Below are positions 1 through 12,189 of a DNA stretch of 64,000 bases, piece by piece. The translations under genes and the position numbers were made by a program. How positions within the stretch are numbered: the first letter of the stretch is position 1; each line of letters starts with the position of its first letter. This stretch comes from Siphonodentalium dalli (Eukaryota > Mollusca > Scaphopoda > Gadilida > Siphonodentaliidae). The notes below the pieces were generated by a model. That model was not told where the DNA came from, did no database searches, and was given only the letters and a program-made list of their open reading frames with translations. The stretch is from contig CP136064.1 in NCBI GenBank assembly GCA_032622095.1, positions 218,626,205 to 218,690,204 on the forward strand. The letters are read 5' to 3'.

Positions 1-372
1 TCTTACACTTGTTCGGGTGTGTTAAACTGTTAATTCAGTATTTAGACAGTATTTTATATCCAACTGGAGGAATATGTCATTCTACTACGTCACCGAAAAT
101 CTCAAGCGAATAGACGTTACCCCTCCACAGAAAACATCACTTGAACTAAGCTCAATTGTAAATATTCACTTCCATTTCTAGATTTCGGGGCACAACAATT
201 GGCGATAAATTGCCAAAAATTATTTCACCATCGAGAGTCACTGAATTTAATTAATATATACTAATGACGGTGTGTGTTGTCAGTTTGGATTTATTATTTG
301 TACACATAAATAAAGTTTGAGCAAAATTATCCTCATTTCTATTTGTTCACCCTACTGGAGTGTTTCACATCA
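1..372. repeat. Dispersed repeat family 1, copy 1
   Basis: This stretch is clearly related to 15,865-16,226 in the same orientation. Shared blocks include ACTGGAGGAAT, the GGCGATAAA region, GACGGTGTGTGTTGTCA (here) against GACAGTGTGTGTTGTCA (there), and GGAGTGTTTCACATCACTTTAAA at the end. It carries no credible reading frame and may begin before the window. The family is not recognised; it looks like a non-autonomous element or an old duplicate. Confidence 0.7.
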
Positions 373-413
373 CTTTAAAGAAGCACCAATAGTAATAATG
401 AGCAATAGTTGAA

Positions 414-549
414 GGTACTCAATCCGATCAGACCCTCATAAATTACTATTTCTTTGGCTTCGGGGGGGGGGGGGGGTAAAAAATAATTGATTCGAAAATA
501 AATAGTAATTTAGGGGTGCTTAATGATTAATCGGATTGAGTAAGGTACC
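414..549. repeat. Foldback element with a G15 tract in its loop
   Basis: The left arm starts at GGTACTCAATCCGAT and runs to AAATTACTATTT. The right arm reads back as the same sequence, AAATAGTAATTT to ATCGGATTGAGTAAGGTACC. Between the arms is a run of 15 G (462-476). This is a small palindromic MITE-like element. No target duplication is clear. Confidence 0.5.
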
Positions 550-2100
550 TTTAAAGTAACAAAGAGCATATGGTATATTATATCAGTTGAAAACATATAA
601 ATATGGTAGCTTTTAATATCTGGAGAGTGCCACGTAATACTAACAGGTGATGTTTACCTCAAAATCAGATGACTATAGTAATACTAATATTAGATTTCAA
701 AATTTAAATTAATTGAACTTGAAGTTGAACTTGAAGGGGCACTAGACTAATTAATATACTACTAATAATATCATTAAGAAATTGGGTGAGCCTACCTTAC
801 ATACTGAGCATTTTTTACATTAATTGACACGGCCCTAATATAATTTACGCAAAACAGCATTAATTAAATAACATGACTTTGACTTAATCAGCAATCATTT
901 CAATGTCAATATTGACAAATTCAGAAGTCGTTAAATTACGGTCAATAAACATTTATAATTATAATTTATCATGGCTATAATAGAATATAGGCCCCAACAA
1001 TTACGCATTATTGGCGACAAATTTATACGGATACTATCTGTCGTAGTTTTATGAAGATTATTAGTCATTTTTCTGTTCAAAAATACAAAAATATCCAACA
1101 GAAAATATCTTCAAACCTACCGCTCTAAAGAGTTAAGAATGGCGGTCGAAATATTGCGCGGAATGCTAAAGGTCAAATCGCAAAGGTCAAGTTGGCGGAC
1201 GACTCCTTCAATATCCAACTTTCTGCGTTCAGTGTAGTGTCGTTATAAAGTACTGGGGGTTTGCGCCCGGTCACCTGGCGCAACGAATAACGTAAATTAT
1301 ACGACCGCTAGAATGAAATTTATGTGTTCCGTGGGTAGCTCTTAACTTGATTCTGTTACAGAACCCGGATTTTCATACAATAGGAAATGTATTTAGTTAT
1401 TTCATCGTGTTTTATTACAAAAATACCTCGAAATTGTAAAGTATTTAATTGTACGGTCTGCGCATGCGTGACGTCTGCAACAGATGGTAATGTAAAATGG
1501 CGGAATCAATAAATTCCGGAACGAAATGTCCGTAAATCGGGTCTTTTGATAAATTGTCACATATATTAGGGGCAAAATAAATTATTTCTCTTCAGAATAT
1601 TGAGCTTACAATATATTTCACAGGATAAAGTGAGCACCAAATGTCACAGTTTCGATTGAGTTCAAACTTTTGTTCCGCTTCCGGTTCCTATCAGAGAAAT
1701 TTTGTATTACTAAAATGGTGGCCGTCTTTGATTTTCTCGCTTCGGTCGGCAATCTTTTAATACAATGAGCTAATGTGTACAAGTTATCACTCACTGTGAT
1801 GAAATATTCTTGTTTACAATGTTATTCACTTATTAAAGTTGAGAAACTATTCTCTATGTCCCTAATTGCAAACACCCAGTAAATCTATACAGAGCGACTT
1901 GACCGCTGAAAGCAGCAATCTGCGAAAGCGGTCATGTTGACCTAGCCTACAACGTACCGGATTTATCGAACTATTTCTATACCGGACAGTTTCAAAAAGT
2001 GTTAGGTGTGTATTGGAGCGCAAACCGCCAAGTGGGTTTCTACTGTTATACCCACTTTCATATTCTATACATTCCATAATAAAGACTTATTAGTCGTCTC
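550..2100. other. No gene seen; AT-rich sequence
   Basis: AT-rich non-coding DNA on both strands. A short internal repeat, GAACTTGAAGTTGAACTTGAAG-like, sits near 716-736. The only open frame, minus strand 1,862-2,077, has no recognisable domain and I do not call it. Confidence 0.5.
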
Positions 2101-2331
2101 TTGACATTTGTGGCTTGCGTTAGTCCGGTATAGCTCAGGTGATCATTGGGGGTTCGTACCCGGTTACGAAACGTCGCCGGAAGTACCGGTACTATATATA
2201 TGTATTTTTTTCTTCAAATTCGTCCCTTGCACATTATCGAATACACTGCGCATGTGGAACTTCCGGCCTATTCGTGTTTCGTTTGTTTTCGCAGGTCGAA
2301 AATCCAGTTTATTGTGTAAATACAGCTTGGT

Positions 2332-2534
2332 TATGGATAAGTCACGAAAACAAGGCAAAGGAGTCGGGTCATCGTTGTGTTGTCGGCTGTAGCAATAGGG
2401 CTGGATTACACCAGTACAATGGAATTAAGCGAAGTTGCTATACCTTTCCCACCGAGGCCAAAAGGTTATTGAAATTTGATTGGGAAATTGAATTCTTGGG
2501 CCCGTTTTCGTGGATATCATATCATAATGAATGA
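2332..2534 (+). pseudogene. THAP-like zinc finger fragment
   Basis: An ATG at 2,332 opens a short frame of lysine- and glycine-rich residues. After about one base of frame slip, it becomes a frame containing HRCVVGCSNRA, then a tyrosine and a YTFP-like FP motif, and then EAKRLLKFDW. The CxxxC pair, the Ser-Asn after it and the downstream FP are the pattern at the N-terminal half of the THAP DNA-binding zinc finger, which P-element-type transposases and host regulators carry. The second Cys/His pair, the usual Trp and the AVPTIF-type end are not seen. The fragment stops at 2,534. It is most likely a broken first exon of a transposase or THAP gene. Assignment rests on a short motif. Confidence 0.35.
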
Positions 2535-4380
2535 AAAGATATACATTACGCTCTATTGTTTCTTTTAATTAATTATAACCAGATATTAATGAGCATCTTT
2601 TCCCCCCATCTCATTGAATTTGAATCACTGGCAGTGTGTACACAACCACAGTCGCTTGGAACAAATACATGTGGCATGTTTACCCATGCTGAATTGAATG
2701 TAAGTTCGGTACTCTGACAATGAGTGTACAATAAATTTATTTATCGTGTGTTATATAATTTTAGTCGACCAAAATTGTGCCATACTATGATGCAACATGT
2801 AAAAAGCTACTACGAGTCGGCACCTGGGGCGTAATTTATCAGTGTTAATCGCTGGTGCCAGCTAAGATGTAACTCGTAGGTAAATAAATATTACGTTTGC
2901 GATATCTTATATGACGTAGAACTTGCCAGTGTTTATAACTAAATACATTTTCCGTGTCTCTTGCACCTGCATGGCTCTCTACGTTATCTAAGTAATTGAA
3001 AAGCGTAATATTTATATACCCGCGAGATAACTCGTAATATATATTAAAATACTTGAAATATGAGCCATAACATTTAATTAATTAAAAGACAAATTTCTGC
3101 TGGAAGACATTGTGAGTCTATGCACCTTTCAGTCGTTTAACTGCCCTGTGTTGATTCGAGCTGGTCCTGCACAACACATACACGGCAGACGGTAATTGGC
3201 ATTATTATGCAGTCAGAAAGTTAACTTCTGTTGGATTCTGCTCAACTCCATGCATTATGATAGTCAATCACTTAGACATTTTCAAATTAAAATTTCAAAT
3301 ATGTTTTAATAAACTTTATTGTAACACGACCCTGCCCAACTATGCTTAAAAGCTATGTCCTGATTGGTCAGTACCCCGAGTTACCATGGATATCTCGTTC
3401 CAGTTTTGTGGTACAATTCTATTTTCCCAATTGTACCGCAAACGGAGTACTACCGCGCGTGCACCCGTAACCCTTTGAATTTTGCTACATCTTTACAACC
3501 GTTAAAGAGATAACAATGGCTTGTGATATTTCTAGCGATACGTCGTTTGAATGAGTTTGGTTGAGTTATGGTATGTTGATATATGTTACGACCAAAGGAA
3601 GTTACTTAATACATATATTAAACGATTAAAATAGATCATGGGCGCTGCTGAAAACACATAATTTTGGACAATCACAATAGTTATTTACGCAAACCAAGTT
3701 GTAGTCACGATTGTTTGTTTATTCAATGATCACTGTTTTGGTCGAATGAAACACATTAATAAATATATAACATGTTAGTTTAATAATTACTTTTTTATAT
3801 TGAATTAATTCAATTTCACGAGTTGCAATAAAATATACAGGGTAATATTCAGAATAATTTCAATGAACTAATTTTTTTATAGACGAAATAAAACTTAAAT
3901 GGCCACAATTCTCTTTTTTTTTTTCATTGGTAGCCAAATACCGAAAGAAATTCGTAACAGATGGCAAATTTCACAATGAAATTGGAAGGCAGTAATGTCA
4001 GAGTGTGGTATGCAGTACCGACAGCGAATTTGAGACAGCAGTCGACATGGTACAATACATAGATTTTTCTCCTCAAAATAATAAATTTATTTCAATAATT
4101 ATTCTGAATGCTGTGCATATATGCTTTCCTTTATGTTGGTCATATGAATCATGATGTATCTGACTCTGATCTCTGTATTTAAAATATGGAATTTAAATGA
4201 TCACATCAGATTTAAAAAATAAATTAAATAAAGTTGGAAATTCCAATTTTTTTTCTGGTAGAGCTATTTAATTTCTACCAGTACCACTGTACCAGTAATC
4301 AGTAATACCAAAGTCATGTATAGATCATTGGAATAACTATCAAATAGTGTCTAAGTCAACGGGACATATCCATATTTCAG
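2535..4380. other. No gene seen; AT-rich with small repeat pieces
   Basis: Mostly AT-rich non-coding sequence. Positions 3,395-3,440 contain TCCAGTTTTGTGGTACAATT, which recurs at about 4,960-4,985 and inverted at about 5,043-5,062. This marks a small dispersed inverted-repeat element. Confidence 0.45.
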
Positions 4381-5703
4381 CTTGAAAGTGTGAACACAGG
4401 GCAACCAACAGGTGAATGTATTAATCAGCCTCATACCAGCTGCACCACAACCCAAGCAACGATTCCCACTACAACTACAACAGAATCGTCAACGTTCCAG
4501 ACCCATATTGGTTCCACTTCAAGTTCAAAAGCTGTACACGAAGACATAGCCATGTACTGGGGCATTTGACAAGTGGTATATATTTCTTAAGTATCTTAAA
4601 TGAAGGAAGCATTATTTTCTAATGCAGAACATAAATGTGAAAAGAATAATACTGTCTTAAAATACTGTTATTAAAATACAATACACACCTCTGAATTGTT
4701 ATTTATTTCTTAAATAAAACAATAGAGCCAAAGCAGTTTTTTTTTTATTAAAATCAGGCATCATAGATTCATACAAAAATTAAAATTTCTTCCAAATTGT
4801 TATTTCAGGATTCAACAGATGACCGATTGGGTAGATTAACTGAAGAAATGGAGAGCATGGTTTCTGCAAAAGACAATCTAAATACTAATAAGAACACAAA
4901 ATGGGGCACTAGACTTTCAAAAGGAAGCAAACTGATAGTCTCATACAGCATATATCTCGATCCAGTTTTGTGATACAATTCTATTTGTTTTGTTTTTTTT
5001 TAGATTGTAACACAATTTTTTTGTTCTTGTGGTACAATCTGAAAAAATAGAATTGTACCACATAAACATTGTTTTAATCAGATTGCGCATGCGACTTTCA
5101 CTCGAATAAATTTATGTTTCCAAACTTTCTGTTTCAATATATTTACAATTAATGCAATGAAAAAAAATTAGATTTCAATTTCAGAATGGTTGACGTCAAA
5201 TCGAATGTAAGAAGATTTCGAAGATCTGAATGTAACTGAACTTGACGATTTGCTGAGGGGGTTATATGCAGAGGTCCGAACAAACAGAAAAGAAACATAC
5301 GGAAAGTCAGCTATGATCGGATTACTGACGAGCATCGATAAATCGCCATCTGTGGAGTCCTCCATTTGAAAGGAACATTAATATTGCTACAGATACGGAA
5401 TTCAACAGATAAAATAATATGGTTTTGAGTGTCTTGAAATTATTGAAACGCGATGGTAAAGACGTTTCAAAGCACCACGATACAATGTGTCAGAATGATT
5501 TGCAAACGCTATTGGGAGAGATGGCTATTGAATCAGGTTCAGTGTTTGACCAATCAAATCATACAGCTCTGCAGAGCTGGTTTGACATAACTCTGAACTT
5601 TTGGTCAACGAGGCAGGAAAAACATCCGCAGTTTAAAGAAAGAGCATTATTGTGTCAAAGAAGATTAAAATGGTCATCGTTATCTGGAAATGAAGTACAA
5701 TGA
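4381..5703 (+). pseudogene. Crypton/KIAA1958-like (DUF3504-type) recombinase fragment with exon-like blocks
   Basis: Three open blocks each follow a pyrimidine tract and CAG. Block one (4,381-4,572) is Thr-rich. Block two (4,810 to about 4,930) begins DSTDDRLGRL and ends in an NTNKNTKW-like stretch. Block three (5,187-5,703) has EWLTSN, then DFEDLNVTELDDLL, LYAEVRTNRKETYGKSAMIGL, and later DLQTLL and WFDITLNFWSTRQEK. The order 'NTKK..W, FEDL..ELDDLL..FY.E.R..G..Y.KSS..G, DL..L, FD..L.F..RG' is what I know from the N-terminal part of Crypton-derived tyrosine-recombinase-like proteins (KIAA1958, ZMYM, QRICH1 group). In-frame stops occur in block three (TAA after SNRM, and again near 5,366-5,410), so it is decayed. 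The catalytic R-H-R-Y half is not seen. It could instead be a host gene relic of the same fold. Confidence 0.5.
4966..5062. repeat. Short inverted repeat inside the recombinase relic
   Basis: The left arm TGATACAATTCTATTT (4,971-4,986) pairs with the right arm AATAGAATTGTACCACA (5,046-5,062), about 60 bp apart. A half copy occurs at 3,405-3,435. It lies in the gap between exon-like blocks two and three of the Crypton-like relic, so a small MITE may have landed in an intron. Confidence 0.45.
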
Positions 5704-6304
5704 GGCAACAAAAAACCAAACCTGGGTCCACCAAAGATGACAAAGCACCCAAATGGAGGATGTAATTATCAGGAAAGGAAAACTGACCTTTAAAATCGTA
5801 TAAATTATACGTTTCTAAATTATATTATGATTGTGAGTTCCTCTTCCAGAACATAAGAACGTTATCATCTTTCGAACCAGACATTGGTGTGGTGTGAACG
5901 GAGACCGATAGGCGTCCACACTATCGAGAAGATGATGAAGGTGATCTCACACTTAGCTAAACTAAGCAAGGTTTATATATATCTTTATTGCCTCCATTGA
6001 ATGAAGAGTAGAAACAATATAAAACAGCACACGTGCGTTCAGTAACATGATACATGGAACATAAACACGACCGTAGACATAAATACACCATTGTCAGTGT
6101 TTGCTGGCATAATGCACACACGTGTTAGTGTGCAGGAACATACATATATATATACTTGCAACATACATGAACGTATATAGATGTACGCTCACACATGCAG
6201 GTGCACACGTACACTTGCTGGACATCATCCACGAAGCTGGGGGGCAACACTGTTACAAATTTGTTGGATTATAATCATAACGGTTACTTATTATCTAGAC
6301 TAAA
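5704..6304. other. No gene seen
   Basis: Non-coding. Positions 6,040-6,230 are rich in CACACGT/CATATATA alternations (Z-DNA-like dinucleotide steps). No known element was recognised. Confidence 0.4.
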
Positions 6305-7910
6305 CTATGAGATACCCAAATATTCCAAAGATGGCCAGTATGACAAATGAAAAAAATGTATCAATTCAACGCCACCTCCTAATTTATTTCTGACGATGTC
6401 GGGAATCTTTCCCAATAAAAGAGTGATTTTGTCATTCTTGGATAAGCTCTCTAGTTCAAGAAACATGTTGACGCCAAAGCGATCTGAGCAAGTAAACCAA
6501 AATGCACTTCTACTCCAAGATGGAACAGTCGCAAATAACATGTTCTGCAATATTTGTGTAACTACGGTGACATTTTGGACAAATTGCATCACAAATGTCG
6601 GACGGCGAGCAAATCAGCTGAGCAACCAAATAAAATGTTGGTTTCTCTTTGGGATATTTTTGAGACTGTCCACAGATTTGACATACGAATATTGTTGTGT
6701 ATAAATATAAATCTACTAAATGAGGGGTCATTTCCAACCCGGGTCTGCCATGCAGATTCAAATACAGTCCGCGAGTGGTTAATGATTTGCTTCCATGCCA
6801 GCTGTTTTTGGAAAGTTTGATGATGAAACGTAGTCTTTCAAGTAGTCCAAAAGTTGACGATTTTCTTGAACGGTGATAACAACGTGCATCCAATTGTGAG
6901 TAACTGTTTGATTATGTAAGTAATCTAGAACCCTGTATACAAAAACGTGTTTAACAGTTTTCTCTGCGTCCAGGTTGCACAGGGCTCTAAAAAGGTCTAA
7001 GCTTCATATCGTCAATGATTTCCTTTATCGGACGGCTGCATACAAGAACGAGAGCCATATATGTGCGAGTTTGAATGTGTAGACCTTGCATGTTTTTCAC
7101 ACACATACGATGAACTTTCTCCAATTTTGAACTGAACAGTTCACTTTTGTCTGATTATGTAGCAGTTCCGATCCATATAAACGACGGGAAAGAACGACGC
7201 TGTTATAAATTTTCATCGCAAGCGGGAGTAATACCGCTTGCATAAAGACAACATGAAAAATGTTGAGCGTATTTTGCCTATCATATCAGTGAATACGTTA
7301 TTGAATTGATATTTAGTTGGTGGTAAGCGAAGATGTGTCATTTGATCTACCTCTGCAATAGCGCTTGATCCTAATAACCAATGCCGATTGCGCTTGATCC
7401 TAATAACCAATGCCGGTTGTGTTTTGAAGCTTGACATATTGACTAGTTAAATACTAGAACGAATGTTTTGTTGGGATTAAATTGATATCGCCATATATTA
7501 CTGTACCTTACACATTTATTGCATAGCCCTTGTAGTCCAGTCTGTGATAATGAAAAAAGGGCCATATCGTCAGCGTGTGTGAGGCAAAAACAATTTATGT
7601 TTTTCATGAACAAACCAAGATGAGATCTTTCTAATTCATAAAGTAAATGGTATAAGAAATGGGGAGACAGTGCCCCCTTGTCTGGCACCATGTGTAACCT
7701 CAAATCAACGTGAGGAAATTCCAGAAAAAGGAAGTTATCCATAATATGCCTATCAGAAGGCAGTTGAGTATTTTTAATGTATTTCCTCTGACGTGGCTCT
7801 CATAAATATTGAATAGCCGTCCGTTGATCCAAAAGGTGTCAAATGCTTTCCACACGTCCAAGAAGCACGCATATAATTTGCTATGCTCGGACGCGTAAGA
7901 AATGCATTCC
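6305..7910 (-). pseudogene. 5'-truncated LINE reverse transcriptase fragment
   Basis: Read on the minus strand, frames around 7,910-7,700 give YASEHSKLYACFLDVWKAFD, the finger/palm block with the first catalytic Asp. Frames at 7,700-7,443 give DKGALSPHFLYHLLYELE, then HADDMALFSLSQTGLQ; the ADD corresponds to the YxDD catalytic box, with His for Tyr. Frames at 7,437-7,213 give a W.LG..I.EVD..THL-like thumb. Positions 6,893-6,305 carry a C-terminal Cys/His segment (CPKCHRSYTNIAEHVICDC) and an FW..LLG tail typical of LINE C-termini. The product would copy element RNA at a nicked target. Frameshifts and stops separate the blocks, so it is dead. At 7,905-7,915 the frame abuts the TatD relic without a visible junction sequence. 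LINE clade not assigned. Confidence 0.7.
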
Positions 7911-9009
7911 AATATGGAGAATCAGTCTCTAAAACAATTCTATCCAAATGTAAGGACTTTACTGTTTCTATGAGGTGGTTGCTTGAAAATATAAATGGTG
8001 ATATACCAAAATATACATTTGGGAAAGTAGACCGCCACCTGACTGATTCTCCAGCTTTAAAAGCAATGGAGATACATTTTGTTGTCTGAATTTAAAATTG
8101 ATTTAACAACTTGATAACACCGCTCAATCAAGAATCCAACCCCTCTACAATGTATCACAATTGGCAAATCATGTTTTTTTTTGCCAGAAGCAGTTGACAC
8201 TTGAACAGATATTCTTGCTTCTCGACACTTTTGCCAGAGAAACCAAGAATATCATCAGACTCGTCAACCGCACCAGTCTTCTTGGGTCGATTATCGAGAT
8301 GGAAAGACAGCTGGATCACAAAATATTCCAACCTTGAAAATTCCTCCCAGTGGGCAACTTTGGGGTGAATACCGAAGGTAAAAACGGTTTTACCTTCTTT
8401 GCAGTAGTCTGCAAATAACTGCATATTTGGCCAAGATTTAGCCGCACAAAAATTACTGATAGCAAATTTGAAGGTTGGAGAATAATCATTATCATCTCAA
8501 CATGATGGATGCTGATTCAGACTGGCTATCCCTGTCTGTTTCTGTACCATGTCCAGATGGTAATGAGAGTCCACATAAGTGTACAAATACAGTGGGTCCA
8601 GACCAACCACAATAGCTCGCTGGTCAATAGATAGGAGCGCAAGCAAGTGGAGGATATATTTGGCATGTAACAGGCTGCTCGGTTTATTGGGTTGATACAT
8701 CACCCTCTCCTGGTCATTGTGCTGCTCATACATATGGTCAAATGCGTCAGCCAAGCGATTCTCTCAATCAGTGTTTTTAAAAACAGAATCAGGGCTGCAC
8801 TTTGAGGACTTGACAACTATCTCGAGATCTTCAACCTTTTCGAGTGACATGAGGGATGAAATGGTGCAAAACGTGGAATACATTGAAGCAGTCCAAATAG
8901 ATAACATTGATAGAAATTTGAAGTCTGATACTTGATTTGGAGGGTGGTCAAGAATGTGAGCGTTGCAGTGTTTTTTTGTTGTTGTGGTAAATTGTATTTT
9001 ACACCCCAA
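7905..9009 (-). pseudogene. TatD-family metal-dependent DNase relic
   Basis: The minus strand reads, in order, VDSHYHLD (metal-binding HxH), TFGIHPKVAHW (metal His), a degenerate GAVDE block followed by SGKSVEKQEYLFKCQLLLAKK, IVIHCRG, MYLHCF, and LETDSPYW (terminal Asp). These are the consecutive signature motifs of TatD hydrolases, TIM-barrel DNases using two metal ions. The frame is broken by in-frame TGA at 8,764-8,766 and 8,497-8,499. A one-base slip in an A9 tract at about 8,176-8,184 shifts the IHCRG-to-LETDSP half. The central glycine-glutamate block is degenerate. TatD genes are normally housekeeping; here it runs directly into a LINE fragment on the same strand. The stretch upstream of 8,763 has no recognised domain. 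Recognition of the family is firm; the exact ends are not. Confidence 0.7.
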
Positions 9010-9191
9010 CAGGCACTCTCATCTACGAAAAACCAAGGAGAGTGCCTCCAAACAACATGTCTTCTTAAGTAATCAAATTTTGCACAACATATAGAGCATG
9101 GTTATAAACAACTGTACACTCTTCATCATAATCCGGTACAAAATTTGATTCGTCAAGTTCAATATCCATACTGAAATATAATTTAAACAAT

Positions 9192-9985
9192 GGGGGTCTA
9201 ATAAAGACTTCTTTTGATAATTATGAATATTGAGTTTTGAAATCAGAAAATAATTATAACAATAGGCTATTAAAGCTACATCATTCATGCCAAGTGAAAA
9301 AGCATTAAATTCATAGGGAATTTGTGGACTCAGGGTAAGAAATACATAATTAATTCGGCACAGAAAGAAAACCCAAATTCGAATTTGACTTGTATTTTGA
9401 AATGAGTAATTCATATTCCAAACTTGAAAACAATCAGATAACTAAAAGAAAACAGCGGGGGTCTAATAAGGAATTCTTTTGATAATTATGAATATTGAGT
9501 TTTGAAATAAGAAGATAATTATAATAGGCTATTAAAGCTGCAGAATTCGTGCCAAGTGAAAAAGCAAGATATTAATTGTGAATTTATAGACTCGGTGTAA
9601 GAAATACATAATTAATTCGGCACAGAAAGAAAACCCATATTTCGAACTTGACTTGTATTTTCAAATGAGTAATACATATTCCAAACTTGAAAACAATTAG
9701 ATAACTAAAATAAAACAGCGGGGGTCTAATAAAGAATTCTTTTGATAATTATGAATATTGAGTTTTGAAATAAGAAAATAAATATAATATGCTATTAATA
9801 ATAGGCTATTAAAGCTGCAGCATTCGTGCCAAGAGAAAAGGCAAGCTATTCATAGTGAATTTATAGACTTGGGGTAATACATAATTAATTCGGCACAGAA
9901 AGAAAACCCAAATTTCGAACTTGACTTGTATTTTGAAATGAGTATTCCATATTATATGAAAACAATTAGATATCTAAAACGAAAG
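9192..9985. repeat. Tandem array of three ~264-bp units
   Basis: The unit starts GGGGGTCTAATAA at 9,192, 9,457 and 9,720 (spacing 265 and 263). Shared landmarks are TTTTGATAATTATGAATATT, AGGCTATTAAAGCT and CATAATTAATTCGGCACAGA. Copies differ by scattered substitutions and small indels. No coding capacity. Confidence 0.85.
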
Positions 9986-10184
9986 TGCATGTATCACCCG
10001 GAAACCAAACTAATGGGCCAATTCTAGGTCACGGGTGCTAAAATTCACACTCGTCCATCTTATCAAAATGTTCATGGTCACTGTAATCGTTTATTCTATA
10101 TTGAACTATTTTAAGTTATATTTAGAACCTTTCCCATCTGAGTTAAATCATAGGCATGTGATTCATTTCAATTGCAGTAGGGGC

Positions 10185-10870
10185 CGTAGCTTTTTGTCCA
10201 AGTTCACTTCGATGTAAACCAGCTTGTGACATAGGTTCTAGATAAACCAGAATCTAGAACAGATCACAAACTGGTTTACGTCGAAGGAAACGTGACTAGC
10301 CATACCTCTGGTAATAATAAATGGATCAGGTGTACAAGAACCCACATCATGCTTTCAACGTGATTCAATTCAAGTGAAACATGGGCCGTAGTTTCTTGTC
10401 CAAGTTCACTTCGATGTAAACCAGCTTGTGACATAGATTGCTCTAGATAAACCAGAATCTAGAACAGATATCACAAACTGGTTTACGTCGAAGGAAACGT
10501 GGACTAGCCTTAACTCTGGTAATAATAAATGGATCAGGTGTACGAGAACCCACATGCTTTCTACTTGATTCAATTCAAGTGCGACAGGGGCAGTAGCTTG
10601 TTGTCGAAGTTCCCTTCGATGTAAACAAGCTTGTGACATAGGTTGTTCTAGATGAACCAGAATCTAGCACAACAGATATCACAAACTGGTTTACCTCGAA
10701 GGATAACTCTGGTAAAAATAAATGGATCAGGGTTCGTAACTTTTAGTCAGATTCCTTCGATGTAAACTAGCTTATGATATCGGTTGATCTATATAAACCA
10801 GAATATAGATCAACTGGTATCACAACCTGGTATACGTCAAAGGATAATTGGACTAGCTATGACTCAGGTA
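10185..10870. repeat. Tandem array of four units, each with an internal long hairpin
   Basis: The landmark CTTCGATGTAAAC recurs with spacing about 202, 205 and 141 bp (10,208; 10,410; 10,615; 10,756). Each unit holds arms CTTCGATGTAAACCAGCTTG and an inverted CACAAACTGGTTTACGTCGA, separated by a small palindrome around TCTAGATAAACCAGAATCTAGA. The last unit is shorter. Nothing here codes convincingly. Confidence 0.85.
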
Positions 10871-12189
10871 AAAAAAAACTTCCGTGCTGCAGTTACGGTA
10901 TAACAACTAAAATCATATTTCTTTTATGGTTGGCCAATCCCATGAAATTTTAAAGATTTTGTTATAGGCATGGTGAGTGGTCAACTGACAAAACAAATCA
11001 CATCTCAACAAGAGCATCGCTAGGGTGTGACAAATATGTGGCTAGCATACTGACAATATCACTGCTCATAATCATGTTCTCTTTTCAATGCATGGGTGGT
11101 GCGAAACAGACACAGTACGAGCGACCTTTCTCAAGGGTCACAACTTGGCGCAAAATATTAACAGCATACAATCCAACAATTTCCCATCGGACAAGCCACT
11201 TCTGTACGAAAACTCACGTTTAGACCAGTGGTGCGATGCGAACTCCTCTCGCTGTGTTGACAGCGAAGGCAAGTCCGACGCGCTTATCACCAGACCACAT
11301 AGCTCCTGAACCCACTATCATATCACCACTCAGCAGGCTATAAACAGCTTAAAATCTGACAAGAATCATGATTTTTTTAGGTGTTTATAGTTCATATAAG
11401 ACCCATATAATGTATAAATTAATCAGTAACTTCACTGAAGCACAATATAATAAGGCCAAACAAATAATGGACTTGAGTTAAGTTCAACTACTCATCAGCT
11501 AGCCTGGTAATCAGTTACCAAAAGATTAAATAAAGTGCACCATCGTGAAAATTATAGCCATCATTAAAATGTCAATTACATTACAACTTTACAAGGGATA
11601 GCTATGTTGGAGATTAATTTGAGACAAGGAGAAAACAAAATGAAAACACCACTTCCGCTCCTAATTTTTCTTCATTATTGTTACCAGAAACACAGGTATA
11701 TTATTTGTTGGCCTAATAATAATATTGGTGATAATAATAATAACCCTTGGAACTCCGAACTAGTATATGGCTCAAGCTAATCAGAAACACAATTGTCTTG
11801 GTGGGTACCTCCTAGTGATGTACGGTTTTGAAATTTCATTTTGGTTATCGTTTTACTCAATACATCAATAACTGTATGCATAGAGCTGATGGTATAATAT
11901 TTCCAGCCATTTTCCAGTCGATTATCGCTCATATGACACCCAAATATTCCATATTGAAACTGCTAATAGTAATGGTGGAAAACAGCAACATTCAGCAACC
12001 AATGTGGTCAGTTAATTGAAACCGGAAGAATATGTTTTATAAAATATATCAGTTGCGGTTTGAAATAAAACTGTAAAACCACACATCACTAGCACATACA
12101 GAAAGAACTTTACTTGGAACTTCAACAATATGAAATCATCCCATATTTTTATACTGGTCATTATGTTCAGTTCAAGAGTGCTTACATCT
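10871..12189. other. No firm gene; one weak secreted-peptide candidate
   Basis: Non-coding apart from a plus-strand frame at 11,038-11,223. It gives a hydrophobic stretch ILTISLLIIMFSFQCMG followed by polar residues. An overlapping frame (11,088-11,309) is rich in Asn/Ser and has two Cys. Together they resemble a frameshifted small secreted peptide, but there is no family match and no good start context. Confidence 0.2.

Noticed and set aside
2121-2165. tRNA-like TAGCTCAGGTG and GGTTCGTACCC boxes
   Set aside because: They resemble A and B boxes but are only about 15 nt apart, with no anticodon or acceptor stem. At best a decayed tRNA-derived SINE head.
8155-9009. TatD-like frame as a functional gene
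   Set aside because: Two in-frame TGA stops, a one-base slip and a degenerate Glu block; a read error could explain only the A-tract slip.
11038-11309. Small secreted peptide gene
   Set aside because: Signal-like hydrophobic stretch but the rest needs a frame change, there is no start context, and no family is recognised.
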